64,000 nucleotides of DNA, from assembly GCF_024701375.2 (NCBI RefSeq), contig NZ_CP113910.1:6386001-6450000 (forward strand). The letters run 5' to 3'. Position numbers and translations under genes: made by a program. Under the pieces are notes generated by a model. The model was not told the DNA's origin, searched no databases, and worked only from the letters and a program-made list of their open reading frames with translations. This document shows positions 52,606 to 64,000 of the stretch, piece after piece; position 1 is the first letter of the stretch, and the number at the start of each line of letters is the position of its first letter. Source of the DNA: Streptomyces sp. KMM 9044. Its GTDB lineage: Bacteria; Actinomycetota; Actinomycetes; Streptomycetales; Streptomycetaceae.

Positions 52606-53244
52606 TCAGGGGTGGGACAGCTGACCGGCCCCGCCGCCCTGCCGGCGTATTCGCGCCTGCGCACGCTGCGCGGACCGTCCCTGACGACGGGCACGGCGCC
52701 GCTCGCGCCGCAGGGCCCGCGCGGTGCTGCTGGGTGCGGACACCACGCCGTTGCGCTGGTTCCAGACCTGGCGGGTCACCCACACGTCGAGGACACCCCA
52801 GGTGGCCAGGACGGTGCTGACGACACTGCTGATGACCATGGGGAACGCGAGCCAGGAACCGGCGAGCGTGCAGAGGAAGGCCACCATGGCCTGAATCAGC
52901 GTGATCGCGACGATGATGACCGCCCGCACGGCCGACGTACGCACCGGATCCGGCAACCGGCGCCGACGCGCGGGTTCCTCGACCCACAACGGACGGCGGT
53001 TCGCCCGCCGGTGGTCCTCGGCCCGGGTGGCGCCGTCGCTCCCACCGGCCGTTCCGGCAGGCGGTGTCCCGGTCACGCCCGCCGACACCCGGTCGGTGCC
53101 GTTCGCCGGAACGTCCTGGGCGCCGGCCGCCCCTCTTCCGGCCGCAGGCGCGCCGCGGTTCGGGGTCTCGGTATCCGGCCGCTCCACCACCTGTGCCACC
53201 GCGTCGCCCTCGGGTGACCTGTACCGCTCCGCCGTGCCCGTCAA
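52606..53244 (-). CDS. Streptomyces membrane protein of unknown function
   Basis: A 212-residue protein. The first 110 residues are Pro/Ala/Gly-rich and disordered. Two membrane helices follow, VIIVAITLIQAMVAFLCTLA and ISSVVSTVLATWGVLDVWV, then a strongly basic tail with RALRRERRRARRQGRS. The basic tail could bind nucleic acid or membrane lipids. TTG 53244 is preceded by GGGGAG at 7 nt and is the best start, although the frame is open to 53508. I do not recognise a characterised relative. It converges on the SMC gene. Confidence 0.6.
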   Translation of the reverse strand: MTGTAERYRSPEGDAVAQVVERPDTETPNRGAPAAGRGAAGAQDVPANGTDRVSAGVTGTPPAGTAGGSDGATRAEDHRRANRRPLWVEEPARRRRLPDPVRTSAVRAVIIVAITLIQAMVAFLCTLAGSWLAFPMVISSVVSTVLATWGVLDVWVTRQVWNQRNGVVSAPSSTARALRRERRRARRQGRSAQRAQARIRRQGGGAGQLSHP

Positions 53245-53660
53245 CGTGTCACTCCCCACCGCCGCAGACCGCTTTCTCGGGTCCGAGGACCCGGTTCCCC
53301 AACGACTGCCCGGCTTGCGCTGATTTACGCCGCCCGGATACGGGACGTGGCTCCTGCGGCCGATTCCGTCCCCATCGCCCACAGAGAAGGACGAACGGCA
53401 CGTCACAAAGATTCCCGAGTAAGGATAAGGAACCGGCCAAACCCTACCGGCGGGCGTCACGGCCCAGCCCGGCGGCCCCCCTGCGAACCGGGAGTCAATC
53501 TCACGCAATGCCCCGACAACTCACCATGTCTCGCCGCCGGTGCGGAAGTTCGGATTCCGGAGAGCTCTTCGAGTTGGCCGTGGCGCGGTAGTAGGCTCGC
53601 GCCGTTTATTGACGCACATGTGTGCTCCTGGCTGTCCCGGGAGTCGAGCTGGGGGAGGCC
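53245..53660. other. Divergent intergenic region before the conservon
   Basis: These 416 bases separate the membrane protein gene (leftward) from cvnA (rightward). Open frames cross the region but have no coding character. Slightly AT-richer DNA at 53605-53630 just before cvnA is the likely promoter zone; no clear hexamer pair was identified. Confidence 0.4.
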
Positions 53661-56630
53661 ATGCGCTTTCGCGGGAAGTCCATCCGCCGGAAGATCGTGG
53701 CGCTGCTTCTCGTGCCGCTGGTGTCCCTGACGGCGATCTGGGCCTTCACCACCGTGCTGACGGGCCGTGAGGCAAGCCATCTGTTCGATGTGTCGTCGGT
53801 GATGGAAGAGGTCGGGTACCCCGTCGAGGACACCGTCCGCGTCCTCCAGCAGGAACGCCGCCAGACCCTCGTCCACCTTGCCGACCCGCGTGCCTCCGAC
53901 GGGCTCGCCGCACTCCGCCGCAGCCGGGTCGCCACCGACAAGGCCGTCAACAGCGTGCGGGAGAACGCGGCGAACCCCGATGTGCGAGACGCGATGGGCC
54001 AGGACACCGAGGCACTGGACGCGGTACTGGACTCCCTCGAGGGCATCGAGTCCCTGCGCCGCAGTGTCGAGGACGGCACCGTCGACCGTTCCCAGGCCCT
54101 CGACCTCTACAACGGGCTGGTCGACCCGTGCTACATCCTGTTGGCCGATTTGCACGTGGTCGACGACGTCGGGCTGGACAAGCAGTACCGCGCCCTCGTC
54201 GGTCTCGCCCGCGCCCGTGAACTCCTCGCCCGCGAGGACGCCCTGCTCGGCTCCGCCCTCGTCGTCGGCACGCTCTCCCCCTCCGAGGTCCGGGACATCT
54301 CCGACTTCATGGCCCAGCGCACGCTGCTGTACGACGTCGGTCTGCCGCAGTTGCCCGCGTCGGAACGGGACCGCTACGAGAGCTTCTGGAAGAACGCGGC
54401 GTCCGCTCCGCTGAGGGTCGCCGAGGAGGCGGCCGTTTCCTCCGGCACCGGACCGCCCCGCGGGATCACCGCGAAGAGCTGGGACACCGCGGCCGGTCAT
54501 GTGCTCGAGGAACTCGGTACCCTCAACGACCAGGTGACCGACCGCTACCAGGACCGCGTCCGGCCCGTCGCCACGGGCGTCATCATCCAGGCCGCCGTCG
54601 CCGGCCTTCTCGGACTGGTCGCCCTGCTGGTCTCGCTCGTCCTGTCCGTGCGCGTCGGCCGCGGTCTCATCCGTGATCTGCGGCAACTGCGCCTGGAGGC
54701 CCACGAGGCGTCCGGTGTGCGACTGCCCGGTGTGATGCGCCGCCTCTCTGCGGGCGAACAGGTGGACGTCGAGACCGAGGTCCCCCGCCTGGAGTACGAC
54801 AGGAACGAGATCGGCGAGGTCGGCCAGGCCCTCAACACCCTGCAGCGCGCCGCCGTGGAGGCGGCCGTCAAACAGTCCGAACTGCGCTCGGGCGTCTCGG
54901 AGGTCTTCGTCAACCTCGCCCGTCGCAGCCAGGTCCTGCTGCACAAGCAGCTCACCCTGCTCGACGCCATGGAGCGCAGAACCGACGACACCGAGGAACT
55001 CGCCGACCTGTTCCGTCTGGACCACCTCACCACCCGCATGCGCCGGCACGCTGAGGGCCTGGTGATCCTGTCCGGCGCCGCGCCCTCCCGGCAGTGGCGC
55101 CAACCCGTCCAGCTCATGGACGTCGTGCGCGCCGCCGTCGCCGAGGTCGAGGACTACGAGCGCATCGAGGTCCGCCGGCTGCCGCGGGTCGCCGTCACCG
55201 GCCCCGCCGTGGCCGACCTGACCCACCTGGTGGCCGAACTCATGGAGAACGCCACGGTGTTCTCCCCGCCGCACACCGCCGTCCAGGTCCTGGGGGAGCG
55301 CGTGGCCAACGGCTTCACCCTGGAGATCCACGACCGGGGTCTCGGCCTGGCCGCCGAGGCGCTGCTCGATGCCAACCTGCGGCTCGCCGGGACACCGGAG
55401 TTCGAGCTCTCCGACACCGACCGGCTCGGACTGTTCGTGGTCAGCCGTCTCGCACAGCGGCAGAACGTCCGGGTCTCGCTGCAGCCGTCTCCCTACGGCG
55501 GCACCACCGCGGTCGTCTTCATCCCGGACGCGCTCCTCACCGACGACGTCCCCGACACCAACGGCGTCGGCTTCCGCCTCGACCGGCCCCGGCGCGCCAA
55601 GGACAGCGAGCCGGAGGACGGCCGCCGTCTCGCGCTCTCCCAGGTGCCCGCCCAACTGCCCGGACTGCCCGCCTCGCTCATGGACGGCCCGGTCGAACTC
55701 GAGGCCCCCGTCGATCTGGACTCCCTCGACGACTACCCGGGCGTACCCGCGGACGAGGATGACGAGCGCGGCGGCCTGTTCGGCCACCGCCGCTCCCCGT
55801 CCCGTGCCAAGGACGAGCGGCCGGGCCGCCGCCGCGAGCCCCAGCAGCAGGCCCCCGGCATCGGCAAGGGCAACGGCGTCGGACCGGACCTGGACACGGA
55901 AGGGCGGACGGAGGCCCCGCTCCTGCCGGTCCGCAGGGGAACGCCCAAGCTGGTCAGTTCCCACGGACGTCCTGTCGGCGACGAGCACACCGGCCGGGAG
56001 CGGACGGACCAGGACACCGGTACGTCGTCCGGCTGCCCGGGGCAGGAACCGGCGCCCGTACTGCCGACCCGCCGCCGCGGTGAGCAGCCCTCCCCGGGCC
56101 GGGGTCCGGGATCCTTTGACGCTGAGAAGCCGCCGCCCCTGCCCGCCCGCCGGCGGGGAGGGGCGCCCCGTCCCCGGATCGGAGCACGCGCCGAGGACCG
56201 TCCCGCGGACCAGGCGCCCCACGGCCCTGCTCGGGACGACGGTCCCGTCCCCCCGGCCGCCGGTGACTTCCCGGGAGGACCCGCACACCCCACGGTCGCG
56301 GCGGACACCCGCCGGGAGCACTCCGCATCGGATCCTGCGGAGCCGGGCTTCGGCAGCGCCCCGCGGGACACGGGTACCGGCGGCCCGGCCGACACCGCGC
56401 CGCTGCCCCGGCGCGTACGGCAGGCCAGCCTCTCCCCTCAGCTCAAACGGGGCACGCCACGACGGGACGGGGAGAGATCCCAGCCCGTCGAACGGGACGC
56501 GGAGGAGGTGCGCAGCCGCATGGCCTCGCTCCAGCGCGGCTGGCAGCGCGGCCGTGAGGAGAACGCCGCGGGCGACGACGCCCCCGGCGGGGCAACACCA
56601 CCAGGAACGACTGAGGGGGATGGCCGATGA
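53661..56630 (+). CDS. cvnA: Conservon sensor histidine kinase-like protein with NIT domain
   Basis: A 989-residue membrane protein. IVALLLVPLVSLTAIWAFTT is the first membrane helix. A nitrate/nitrite-sensing (NIT-type) helical extracytoplasmic domain follows to about residue 300 (VLQQERRQTLVHLADP), then the second helix, IIQAAVAGLLGLVALLVSLV. A HAMP-like stretch leads to the kinase core: VNLARRSQVLLHKQLTLLDA, the N-box VAELMENATVFSPP and the G-box DRGLGLAAEAL. The last 350 residues are disordered Pro/Arg/Gly. CvnA proteins pass signals to CvnB-D rather than to a response regulator. Start ATG 53661 has GGGGGAGG ahead. Confidence 0.9.
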   Translation: MRFRGKSIRRKIVALLLVPLVSLTAIWAFTTVLTGREASHLFDVSSVMEEVGYPVEDTVRVLQQERRQTLVHLADPRASDGLAALRRSRVATDKAVNSVRENAANPDVRDAMGQDTEALDAVLDSLEGIESLRRSVEDGTVDRSQALDLYNGLVDPCYILLADLHVVDDVGLDKQYRALVGLARARELLAREDALLGSALVVGTLSPSEVRDISDFMAQRTLLYDVGLPQLPASERDRYESFWKNAASAPLRVAEEAAVSSGTGPPRGITAKSWDTAAGHVLEELGTLNDQVTDRYQDRVRPVATGVIIQAAVAGLLGLVALLVSLVLSVRVGRGLIRDLRQLRLEAHEASGVRLPGVMRRLSAGEQVDVETEVPRLEYDRNEIGEVGQALNTLQRAAVEAAVKQSELRSGVSEVFVNLARRSQVLLHKQLTLLDAMERRTDDTEELADLFRLDHLTTRMRRHAEGLVILSGAAPSRQWRQPVQLMDVVRAAVAEVEDYERIEVRRLPRVAVTGPAVADLTHLVAELMENATVFSPPHTAVQVLGERVANGFTLEIHDRGLGLAAEALLDANLRLAGTPEFELSDTDRLGLFVVSRLAQRQNVRVSLQPSPYGGTTAVVFIPDALLTDDVPDTNGVGFRLDRPRRAKDSEPEDGRRLALSQVPAQLPGLPASLMDGPVELEAPVDLDSLDDYPGVPADEDDERGGLFGHRRSPSRAKDERPGRRREPQQQAPGIGKGNGVGPDLDTEGRTEAPLLPVRRGTPKLVSSHGRPVGDEHTGRERTDQDTGTSSGCPGQEPAPVLPTRRRGEQPSPGRGPGSFDAEKPPPLPARRRGGAPRPRIGARAEDRPADQAPHGPARDDGPVPPAAGDFPGGPAHPTVAADTRREHSASDPAEPGFGSAPRDTGTGGPADTAPLPRRVRQASLSPQLKRGTPRRDGERSQPVERDAEEVRSRMASLQRGWQRGREENAAGDDAPGGATPPGTTEGDGR

Positions 56631-57061
56631 CCGCACCGCACACGACCGGCCACGCCGACGAGGGCAAGGGGGAGCTCAACTGGCTCCTCGACGACCTGGT
56701 GGCCCGCGTCGCGCGGATCCGAAAGGCCGTCGTGCTCTCCGGCGACGGCCTCGCCACGGGGGCCTCCAAGGACCTCACCCGCGAGGACAGCGAGCATCTG
56801 GCCGCTGTCGCCTCCGGGTTCCACAGCCTGGCCAAGGGGGTGGGCCGCCACTTCGGGGCAGGCAGCGTCCGTCAGACCGTCGTCGAACTCGACGAGGCGT
56901 TCCTGTTCGTCACCGCCGCCGGGGACAGCAGCTGCCTCGCCGTATTCGCCGATGCCGACTCGGACGTCGGGCAGGTCGCCTACGAGATGACCCTCCTGGT
57001 GAAGCGGGTCGGTCCGCATCTGGACTCCGAACCGCGTACCGATCTGCCCCCGGGCGGGTAG
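56627..57061 (+). CDS. cvnB: Conservon roadblock/LC7 protein
   Basis: A 144-residue roadblock/LC7-domain protein of the kind that binds CvnD-type small GTPases. LNWLLDDLVARVARIRKAVV opens the fold; LSGDGLATGASKDLTREDSE and the beta strands VVELDEAFLFVTAA and SCLAVFADADSDVGQVAYEM complete it. ATG 56627 overlaps the cvnA stop by 4 nt (ATGA), so the two are co-translated. The C-terminal tail is short and polar. By analogy to MglB it may act as a GTPase-activating partner of CvnD. Confidence 0.92.
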   Translation: MTAPHTTGHADEGKGELNWLLDDLVARVARIRKAVVLSGDGLATGASKDLTREDSEHLAAVASGFHSLAKGVGRHFGAGSVRQTVVELDEAFLFVTAAGDSSCLAVFADADSDVGQVAYEMTLLVKRVGPHLDSEPRTDLPPGG

Positions 57062-57070
57062 TGGGATGGC

Positions 57071-57466
57071 ATGAGCGCTGACGGTGAGGGAAGAAGCCAC
57101 TGGTTCGACGACGATGCCGGACCGGTCGTCCGTCCGTATGCCATGACGCGGGGCCGCACCTCGAGTGCGGCCCAGCACCGCCTCGACCTGATCGCAGTGG
57201 TCGTCACCCGGCCCGACGCCGCCGATCCGGAGACGGACCCCGCGCTCTCCCCGGAACACGTGGACATCGTCGAAATGTGCCGTGCCACTCCGCAGACGGT
57301 CGCGGAACTCGCGGCGGAACTCGACCTGCCGGTCGGAGTGGTACGCGTCCTCGTCGGTGATCTCGTCGACCTCGAATCCGTCCACGTGAACCGGCCCGTC
57401 CCCCCCGCCGAACTGCCGGACGAGAGTATTCTGCGCGACGTGATCAACGGCCTCCGGGCGCTGTGA
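57071..57466 (+). CDS. cvnC: Conservon DUF742 protein
   Basis: A 131-residue DUF742 protein. SHWFDDDAGPVVRPYAMTRG is the typical N-terminus, and EHVDIVEMCRATPQTVAELA with LDLPVGVVRVLVGDLVDLES is a winged-helix-like core. CvnC proteins are thought to link the roadblock/GTPase pair to DNA or to other partners. ATG 57071 follows the cvnB stop by 9 nt. In ordinary conservons cvnD comes next; here a hydantoinase gene starts 24 nt later instead. Confidence 0.92.
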   Translation: MSADGEGRSHWFDDDAGPVVRPYAMTRGRTSSAAQHRLDLIAVVVTRPDAADPETDPALSPEHVDIVEMCRATPQTVAELAAELDLPVGVVRVLVGDLVDLESVHVNRPVPPAELPDESILRDVINGLRAL

Positions 57467-57490
57467 GCGGCACGGAAGCGAGGTACTGAC

Positions 57491-61166
<3,676 letters not shown>

Positions 61167-61186
<20 letters not shown>

Positions 61187-61772
61187 GCGCGGCAAGCCCC
61201 CGGTCGAGCCCGTCACGCTCAAGATCCTGGTGGCCGGCGGCTTCGGCGTGGGCAAGACCACGCTCGTCGGCGCGGTCAGTGAGATCAGGCCGCTGCGCAC
61301 CGAGGAACTGCTCACCGAAGCAGGGCGTCCGGTCGACGACCTCAGCGGGGTGGAGGCCAAGAACACCACCACGGTGGCCATGGACTTCGGCCGCATCACG
61401 CTCCGCGAGGATCTGGTGCTGTACCTTTTCGGCACGCCCGGTCAGGAGCGGTTCTGGTTCATGTGGGACGAGCTCGCCGAGGGCGCCCTCGGTGCTGTCG
61501 TCCTCGCCGACACCCGGCGGCTGGAGGACTGCTTCGCGGCCGTCGACTACTTCGAGCGGCGCTCCATACCGTTCCTCGTCGGCGTCAACTGCTTCGAGGG
61601 AGCTGCGCTTCACCCGGCCGAGGACGTCCGCCGAGCGCTCGATCTCGACCCGGACGTACCGCTCCTGATGGGCGACGCCCGGGACCGCGAGTCGGTCAAG
61701 AGCGTCCTCGTCGGCGTCGTCCAGCACGCCATGGCACAGGCGGCGCAGCGCCGCCAGGCCGTCACCATCTGA
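61167..61772 (+). CDS. cvnD: Conservon small GTPase-like protein
   Basis: A 201-residue Ras-like ATP/GTP-binding protein. P-loop [16 protein letters not shown], switch II region [19 protein letters not shown] and TKPVVL-type [16 protein letters not shown] are standard for Cvn[16 protein letters not shown] is the switch I/II strand. The fourth G motif (NKxD) is replaced by VNCFEG, as is usual in this family. ATG 61167 has GGAG upstream and lies inside the end of the hydantoinase gene, 20 nt before its stop. It completes the conservon and is probably the output GTPase for CvnB. Confidence 0.92.
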
Positions 61773-62475
61773 ACCGGAGGAGGTCCGGCCGGACCTCGCC
61801 CCGCGGGTGCCGTGGCCCTCTCCGCATCACGCGGGGCCGGACGCTTCCCTGATTCAGGAGGATGACCGTGTCGTAGCTGTGCGCCAGGTCCTCGGTCTGA
61901 TGCGTGGAGACCACGAAGCTCGCCCGGTCCTTGAGATCGTCGAGAAGCGCGCGGAAGACCCTCCGCTGCGTCGGGTCAAGACCAGCAGTTGGTTCGTCCA
62001 TCAGTACCACCTGGGCCGAATGCACGAGCGTCTGGGCGATACCCAGGCGCCGCAGCTGGCCTCCTGACAGCTGGGCGGCGGAGCGTTCGGCCAGTTCCCC
62101 CAGACCCACCTGCTTGATCGCTTCCCAAGACCTGTCCCAGGCGTTCCGCCTCGACAGGCCCTTCAACCAGCCGGCATACGCGGCCTGCTCCCTGACCCGC
62201 AGCCCTGGAACGGGAGTCACCTGCTGCGGCAGCCAGCCGACCTGCTGCCGGTACTGCTTCAGATCACCCCGCTTGCGGGTGTCGAGGTCGCCGAGCGTCA
62301 TGCTGCCCGCCCGGGGTCTGCGTGCGGATGCCAGTAATGACAGCAGCGTCGACTTCCCGGCGCCGTTCGGCCCGAGGAGCACAGCGCATCCTGACGGCAG
62401 ATCGAGCATCAGGTCTTCGAGGACGAGATCCCGGCGCCGGTATCCGAAGGAACAGCGCGAGATATGGATGGTCAT
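61762..62475 (-). CDS. ABC transporter ATP-binding protein, truncated at the C-terminus
   Basis: A 237-residue ABC ATPase with all nucleotide-binding motifs: Walker A LLGPNGAGKSTLL, signature AQLSGGQLRRLG, Walker B VVLMDEPTAGLD and the H-loop His in STHQTEDL. After ILLNQGSV the sequence becomes RPRVMRRGPRHPRGEVRPDL, unlike any ABC protein, and it stops inside the cvnD end (11-nt overlap). A normal protein would have 50 or more further residues. No permease partner gene is in the window. The nucleotide-binding domain is complete, so it may still bind ATP. Start ATG 62475. Confidence 0.8.
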   Translation of the reverse strand: MTIHISRCSFGYRRRDLVLEDLMLDLPSGCAVLLGPNGAGKSTLLSLLASARRPRAGSMTLGDLDTRKRGDLKQYRQQVGWLPQQVTPVPGLRVREQAAYAGWLKGLSRRNAWDRSWEAIKQVGLGELAERSAAQLSGGQLRRLGIAQTLVHSAQVVLMDEPTAGLDPTQRRVFRALLDDLKDRASFVVSTHQTEDLAHSYDTVILLNQGSVRPRVMRRGPRHPRGEVRPDLLRFRW

Positions 62476-62546
62476 TCCGGCCTTCTGTCAACTTCCGTGG
62501 GAGGCGGCCCCCGGAAGAACCGGGGCCGCCAACGGGTCCGATGCTG

Positions 62547-62736
62547 TCAGTAGCGGGTGACGACACTACCGACGCTGAGCCTGGTGGAGCCTACGTAGAT
62601 GAAGCAGAAGTCTCCGCTGGTCTGAATCTCGCCCCAGGACACCGTGTTGCAGCTGTTGCTCCTCTGGCCGTGGCCCACGTCCGGAAGCAAGTCTCCGACC
62701 CGGTGAGGTGCCCCGGAGTTTCCGGACAGGGACCCA
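62547..62736 (-). pseudogene. C-terminal fragment of a small cysteine-containing protein
   Basis: The minus-strand frame that stops at 62547 reads SGAPHRVGDLLPDVGHGQRS and ends NTVSWGEIQTSGDFCFIYVG with a short tail ending VVTRY. It has two Cys and looks like the end of a secreted or processed peptide. It lies 72 nt before the ABC ATPase on the same strand, so it may once have formed one unit with it. Its upstream part was lost at the junction with the IS5-type element, at about 62737. Confidence 0.4.
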
Positions 62737-62904
62737 ATGAACCCTTCTCGGTAACGTCTCGTGACGGTTTGTGATCTTCGTTCAGGTGGTGCGGCCGTGT
62801 TCCATCTGGAGCAGGACGAGGGCGGCTCGGGCGATCCGGGTGATGCTGCCAGGGTCGAGGCTGACCCGGCGCAGAGCCTTGAACGTGACTTTGAGCAGGG
62901 CATT

Positions 62905-63035
62905 GACTCTGTTGCTCAATTGCGGAGAGTGACGCCGACCTGTCGACGGGGCGCGTGGAACGGGCCTCGCGAGGAGGCGGTCCGGCCCCTCTCGGATGCG
63001 GTGCGTGACCATCCCCCGAATTGAGCAGCAGAGTC
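62905..63035. mobile_element. MITE copy B (131 bp)
   Basis: The reverse complement of copy A (25950-26080) over all 131 bases with about ten differences. Terminal repeats GACTCTGTTGCTCAATT / GACTCTGCTGCTCAATT. Flanked by GGCATT at 62899-62904 and 63036-63041, the same 6-bp duplication size as copy A. It sits inside the IS5-type transposase gene. Confidence 0.88.
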
Positions 63036-63041
63036 GGCATT

Positions 63042-63181
63042 GACTCTGCTGCGCAATTACCCGGCGTGATGACGCCGTGCCGATACGGCCTTCAGAGCGC
63101 GTCGCAGATGCAGGCAGGCCGGGCGCGGCCGAGCCCTGAAAGCATGGCACGTGATCGCTCGCCGAATTGAGCAGCAGAGTC
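63042..63181. mobile_element. MITE copy C (140 bp, different core)
   Basis: A 140-bp element with the same termini (GACTCTGCTGCGCAATT / GACTCTGCTGCTCAATT) but an unrelated interior. Flanked by GGCATT at 63036-63041 (shared with copy B) and 63182-63187. It stands directly behind copy B at one original target site. Confidence 0.82.
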
Positions 63182-64000
63182 GGCATTCGCGCGCTCGGCG
63201 ACGCCGTGGATGCCACGGATCACCTTGTTGAACGTCTGCTGTTCGAGGTCGAGTTCGCCGCCCTGCGGCTTCTTGGCCGGGTGGCGGAAGCCGTCGCCGG
63301 CGTTCTCGTAGCCGAGATCGGTCAGAGTCGGGATGTCCAGAGTGGCGGCGAGCCGGTTCAGCGCGCCGATCAGGTTGTGGGTGCGCGCGCAGGTGGTGTC
63401 GTGCTCGCGGCCGGGGCGGACCGGGGACACCCAGAGCGGCCAGCCGTCCGGGGCGGAGATGACCTGCACATTCCCGCCATGATGCTTGTGCTTCCCGGAC
63501 CACCAGAGATCTGCCCCGTTGGGACCGGGGGCGGCGACGCGGTCGGTGCGGATGACAGTGCCGTCCAGGTTGAGGTGGGTGTACCCGGCGGCCGCCGCCC
63601 GCTCCAGTGCGGTGGCCAGGTCCGGGGCGTGGTCGGCGAGCACGGTCAGCCCCTCGTGGAGATAGCGGTAGGCGGTCGGCACCGAGATCCGGCTGTCCCG
63701 GGCGAGTTGGGCCAGCCGGGTTCCGTCGACGAACCACCGCAGGACGAGGATCCCCTGCTTGAAGACGCCCAGGGCGCGGGTGTTCTTGCGGGTGCCGAGC
63801 CGGTCGCGGTGCTCGCGCAGGAGCCGGGCCAGGGTCTCGGCGGTCTCCCTGCCGACATCGAGCACGGCGGTGTAGGTGATACTGGTCAACGTGTGAAGCC
63901 TCTGGCCGTACGGAACTTGATTTTCGCAGACCTGTTCCTACCAGGGGCTTCACCCATATCTGACAGCGGGGCACTCGACGCGGTCCGGCTCACCCCGCAC

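Larger units (their letters stand above)
62782..63889 (-). pseudogene. IS5-family transposase gene broken by two MITEs
   Basis: From TTG 63889 the frame encodes an IS5-type (DDE/DUF4096-related) transposase: an HTH part (LARDSRISVPTAYRYLHEGL), the catalytic strand THLNLDGTVIRTDRV, DLWWSGKHKHHGGNVQ, and LTDLGYENAGDGF. At about 63188, after HGVAERANA, the frame runs into inserted DNA. The end of the protein, LLKVTFKALRRVSLDP with ALVLLQMEHGRTT, resumes at about 62904 and stops at 62782. The insert (62905-63187) is two MITEs plus duplicated target. Without it the gene would be whole. Confidence 0.82.

Noticed and set aside
62480..64000. CRISPR-like direct repeats suggested by recurring GGCATT and GACTCTG
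   Set aside because: The repeats are termini and target duplications of MITEs; spacing and palindromic ends do not fit a CRISPR array.

Overview
The window is chromosomal DNA from a high-GC actinomycete, almost certainly a Streptomyces. GC is high throughout, many starts are GTG or TTG, and several genes are actinomycete or Streptomyces markers (RbpA, a conservon, the rib-his cluster behind an FMN riboswitch, Ppm1, RibM, GuaB1). As I remember the S. coelicolor map, the gene order follows the region that runs from the guaB1 homologue down past rbpA (SCO1421) and ppm1 (SCO1423). That is memory, not a search.

Layout. 1-12.5 kb: a SorC-type regulator tail, a decayed RNase Sa relative, GuaB1 (GMP reductase), an Lrp regulator, a nested IS block that cuts off an MFS gene, a nitrilase plus amine oxidase pair, DUF5995, a uracil permease stub, a divergent MFS/ROK pair and a frameshifted NmrA-like gene. 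12.5-18 kb: an orphan chitinase-type promoter, then FMN riboswitch-ribE-ribM-ribBA-ribH followed by hisE-hisG, with a small PH-domain protein behind. 18-29 kb: a CbxX-type AAA ATPase, a uridine-kinase-like protein, a C39 peptidase, a tiny membrane protein, a TetR regulator, a broken chitinase with its promoter, an acyl-CoA dehydrogenase, a miniature transposable element (MITE), a zinc-ribbon protein, an Lrp regulator and an amidohydrolase. 29-39 kb: ppm1, fxsA, rbpA (with a perfect SigR promoter), a UMF1-type MFS, a glycerophosphodiesterase, a YczE protein divergent from a MocR regulator, and an FtsK-like membrane protein with a degenerate P-loop. 39-45 kb: ankyrin and HEAT repeat proteins and an overlapping operon of two GT4 glycosyltransferases and an SGNH hydrolase.

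45-52.5 kb is the most interesting block. Three co-directional genes encode a MukBEF/MksBEF/Wadjet-type condensin: kleisin-like (508 aa), MksE/JetB-like (295 aa) and a 1549-aa SMC ATPase. No JetD/MksG nuclease is next to them. The SMC gene follows a (TTCC)7 microsatellite, and its Walker B motif reads D-N rather than D-E.

52.5-62 kb: a membrane protein, then a conservon (cvnA sensor kinase, cvnB roadblock, cvnC DUF742, cvnD GTPase). A 1231-aa fused hydantoinase/5-oxoprolinase gene sits between cvnC and cvnD and overlaps cvnD. 62-64 kb: a truncated ABC ATPase, a fragment of an upstream secreted peptide gene, and an IS5-type transposase gene broken by two MITEs, one of which is a second copy of the element at 26 kb.

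A recurring theme is gene decay. At least ten genes are stubs, frameshifted or truncated: RNase, MFS, uracil permease, NmrA, one chitinase (a second survives only as a promoter), an FCD regulator, the ABC ATPase, the peptide gene and two transposases. The housekeeping clusters beside them (rib, his, rbpA, ppm1, cvn) are intact.
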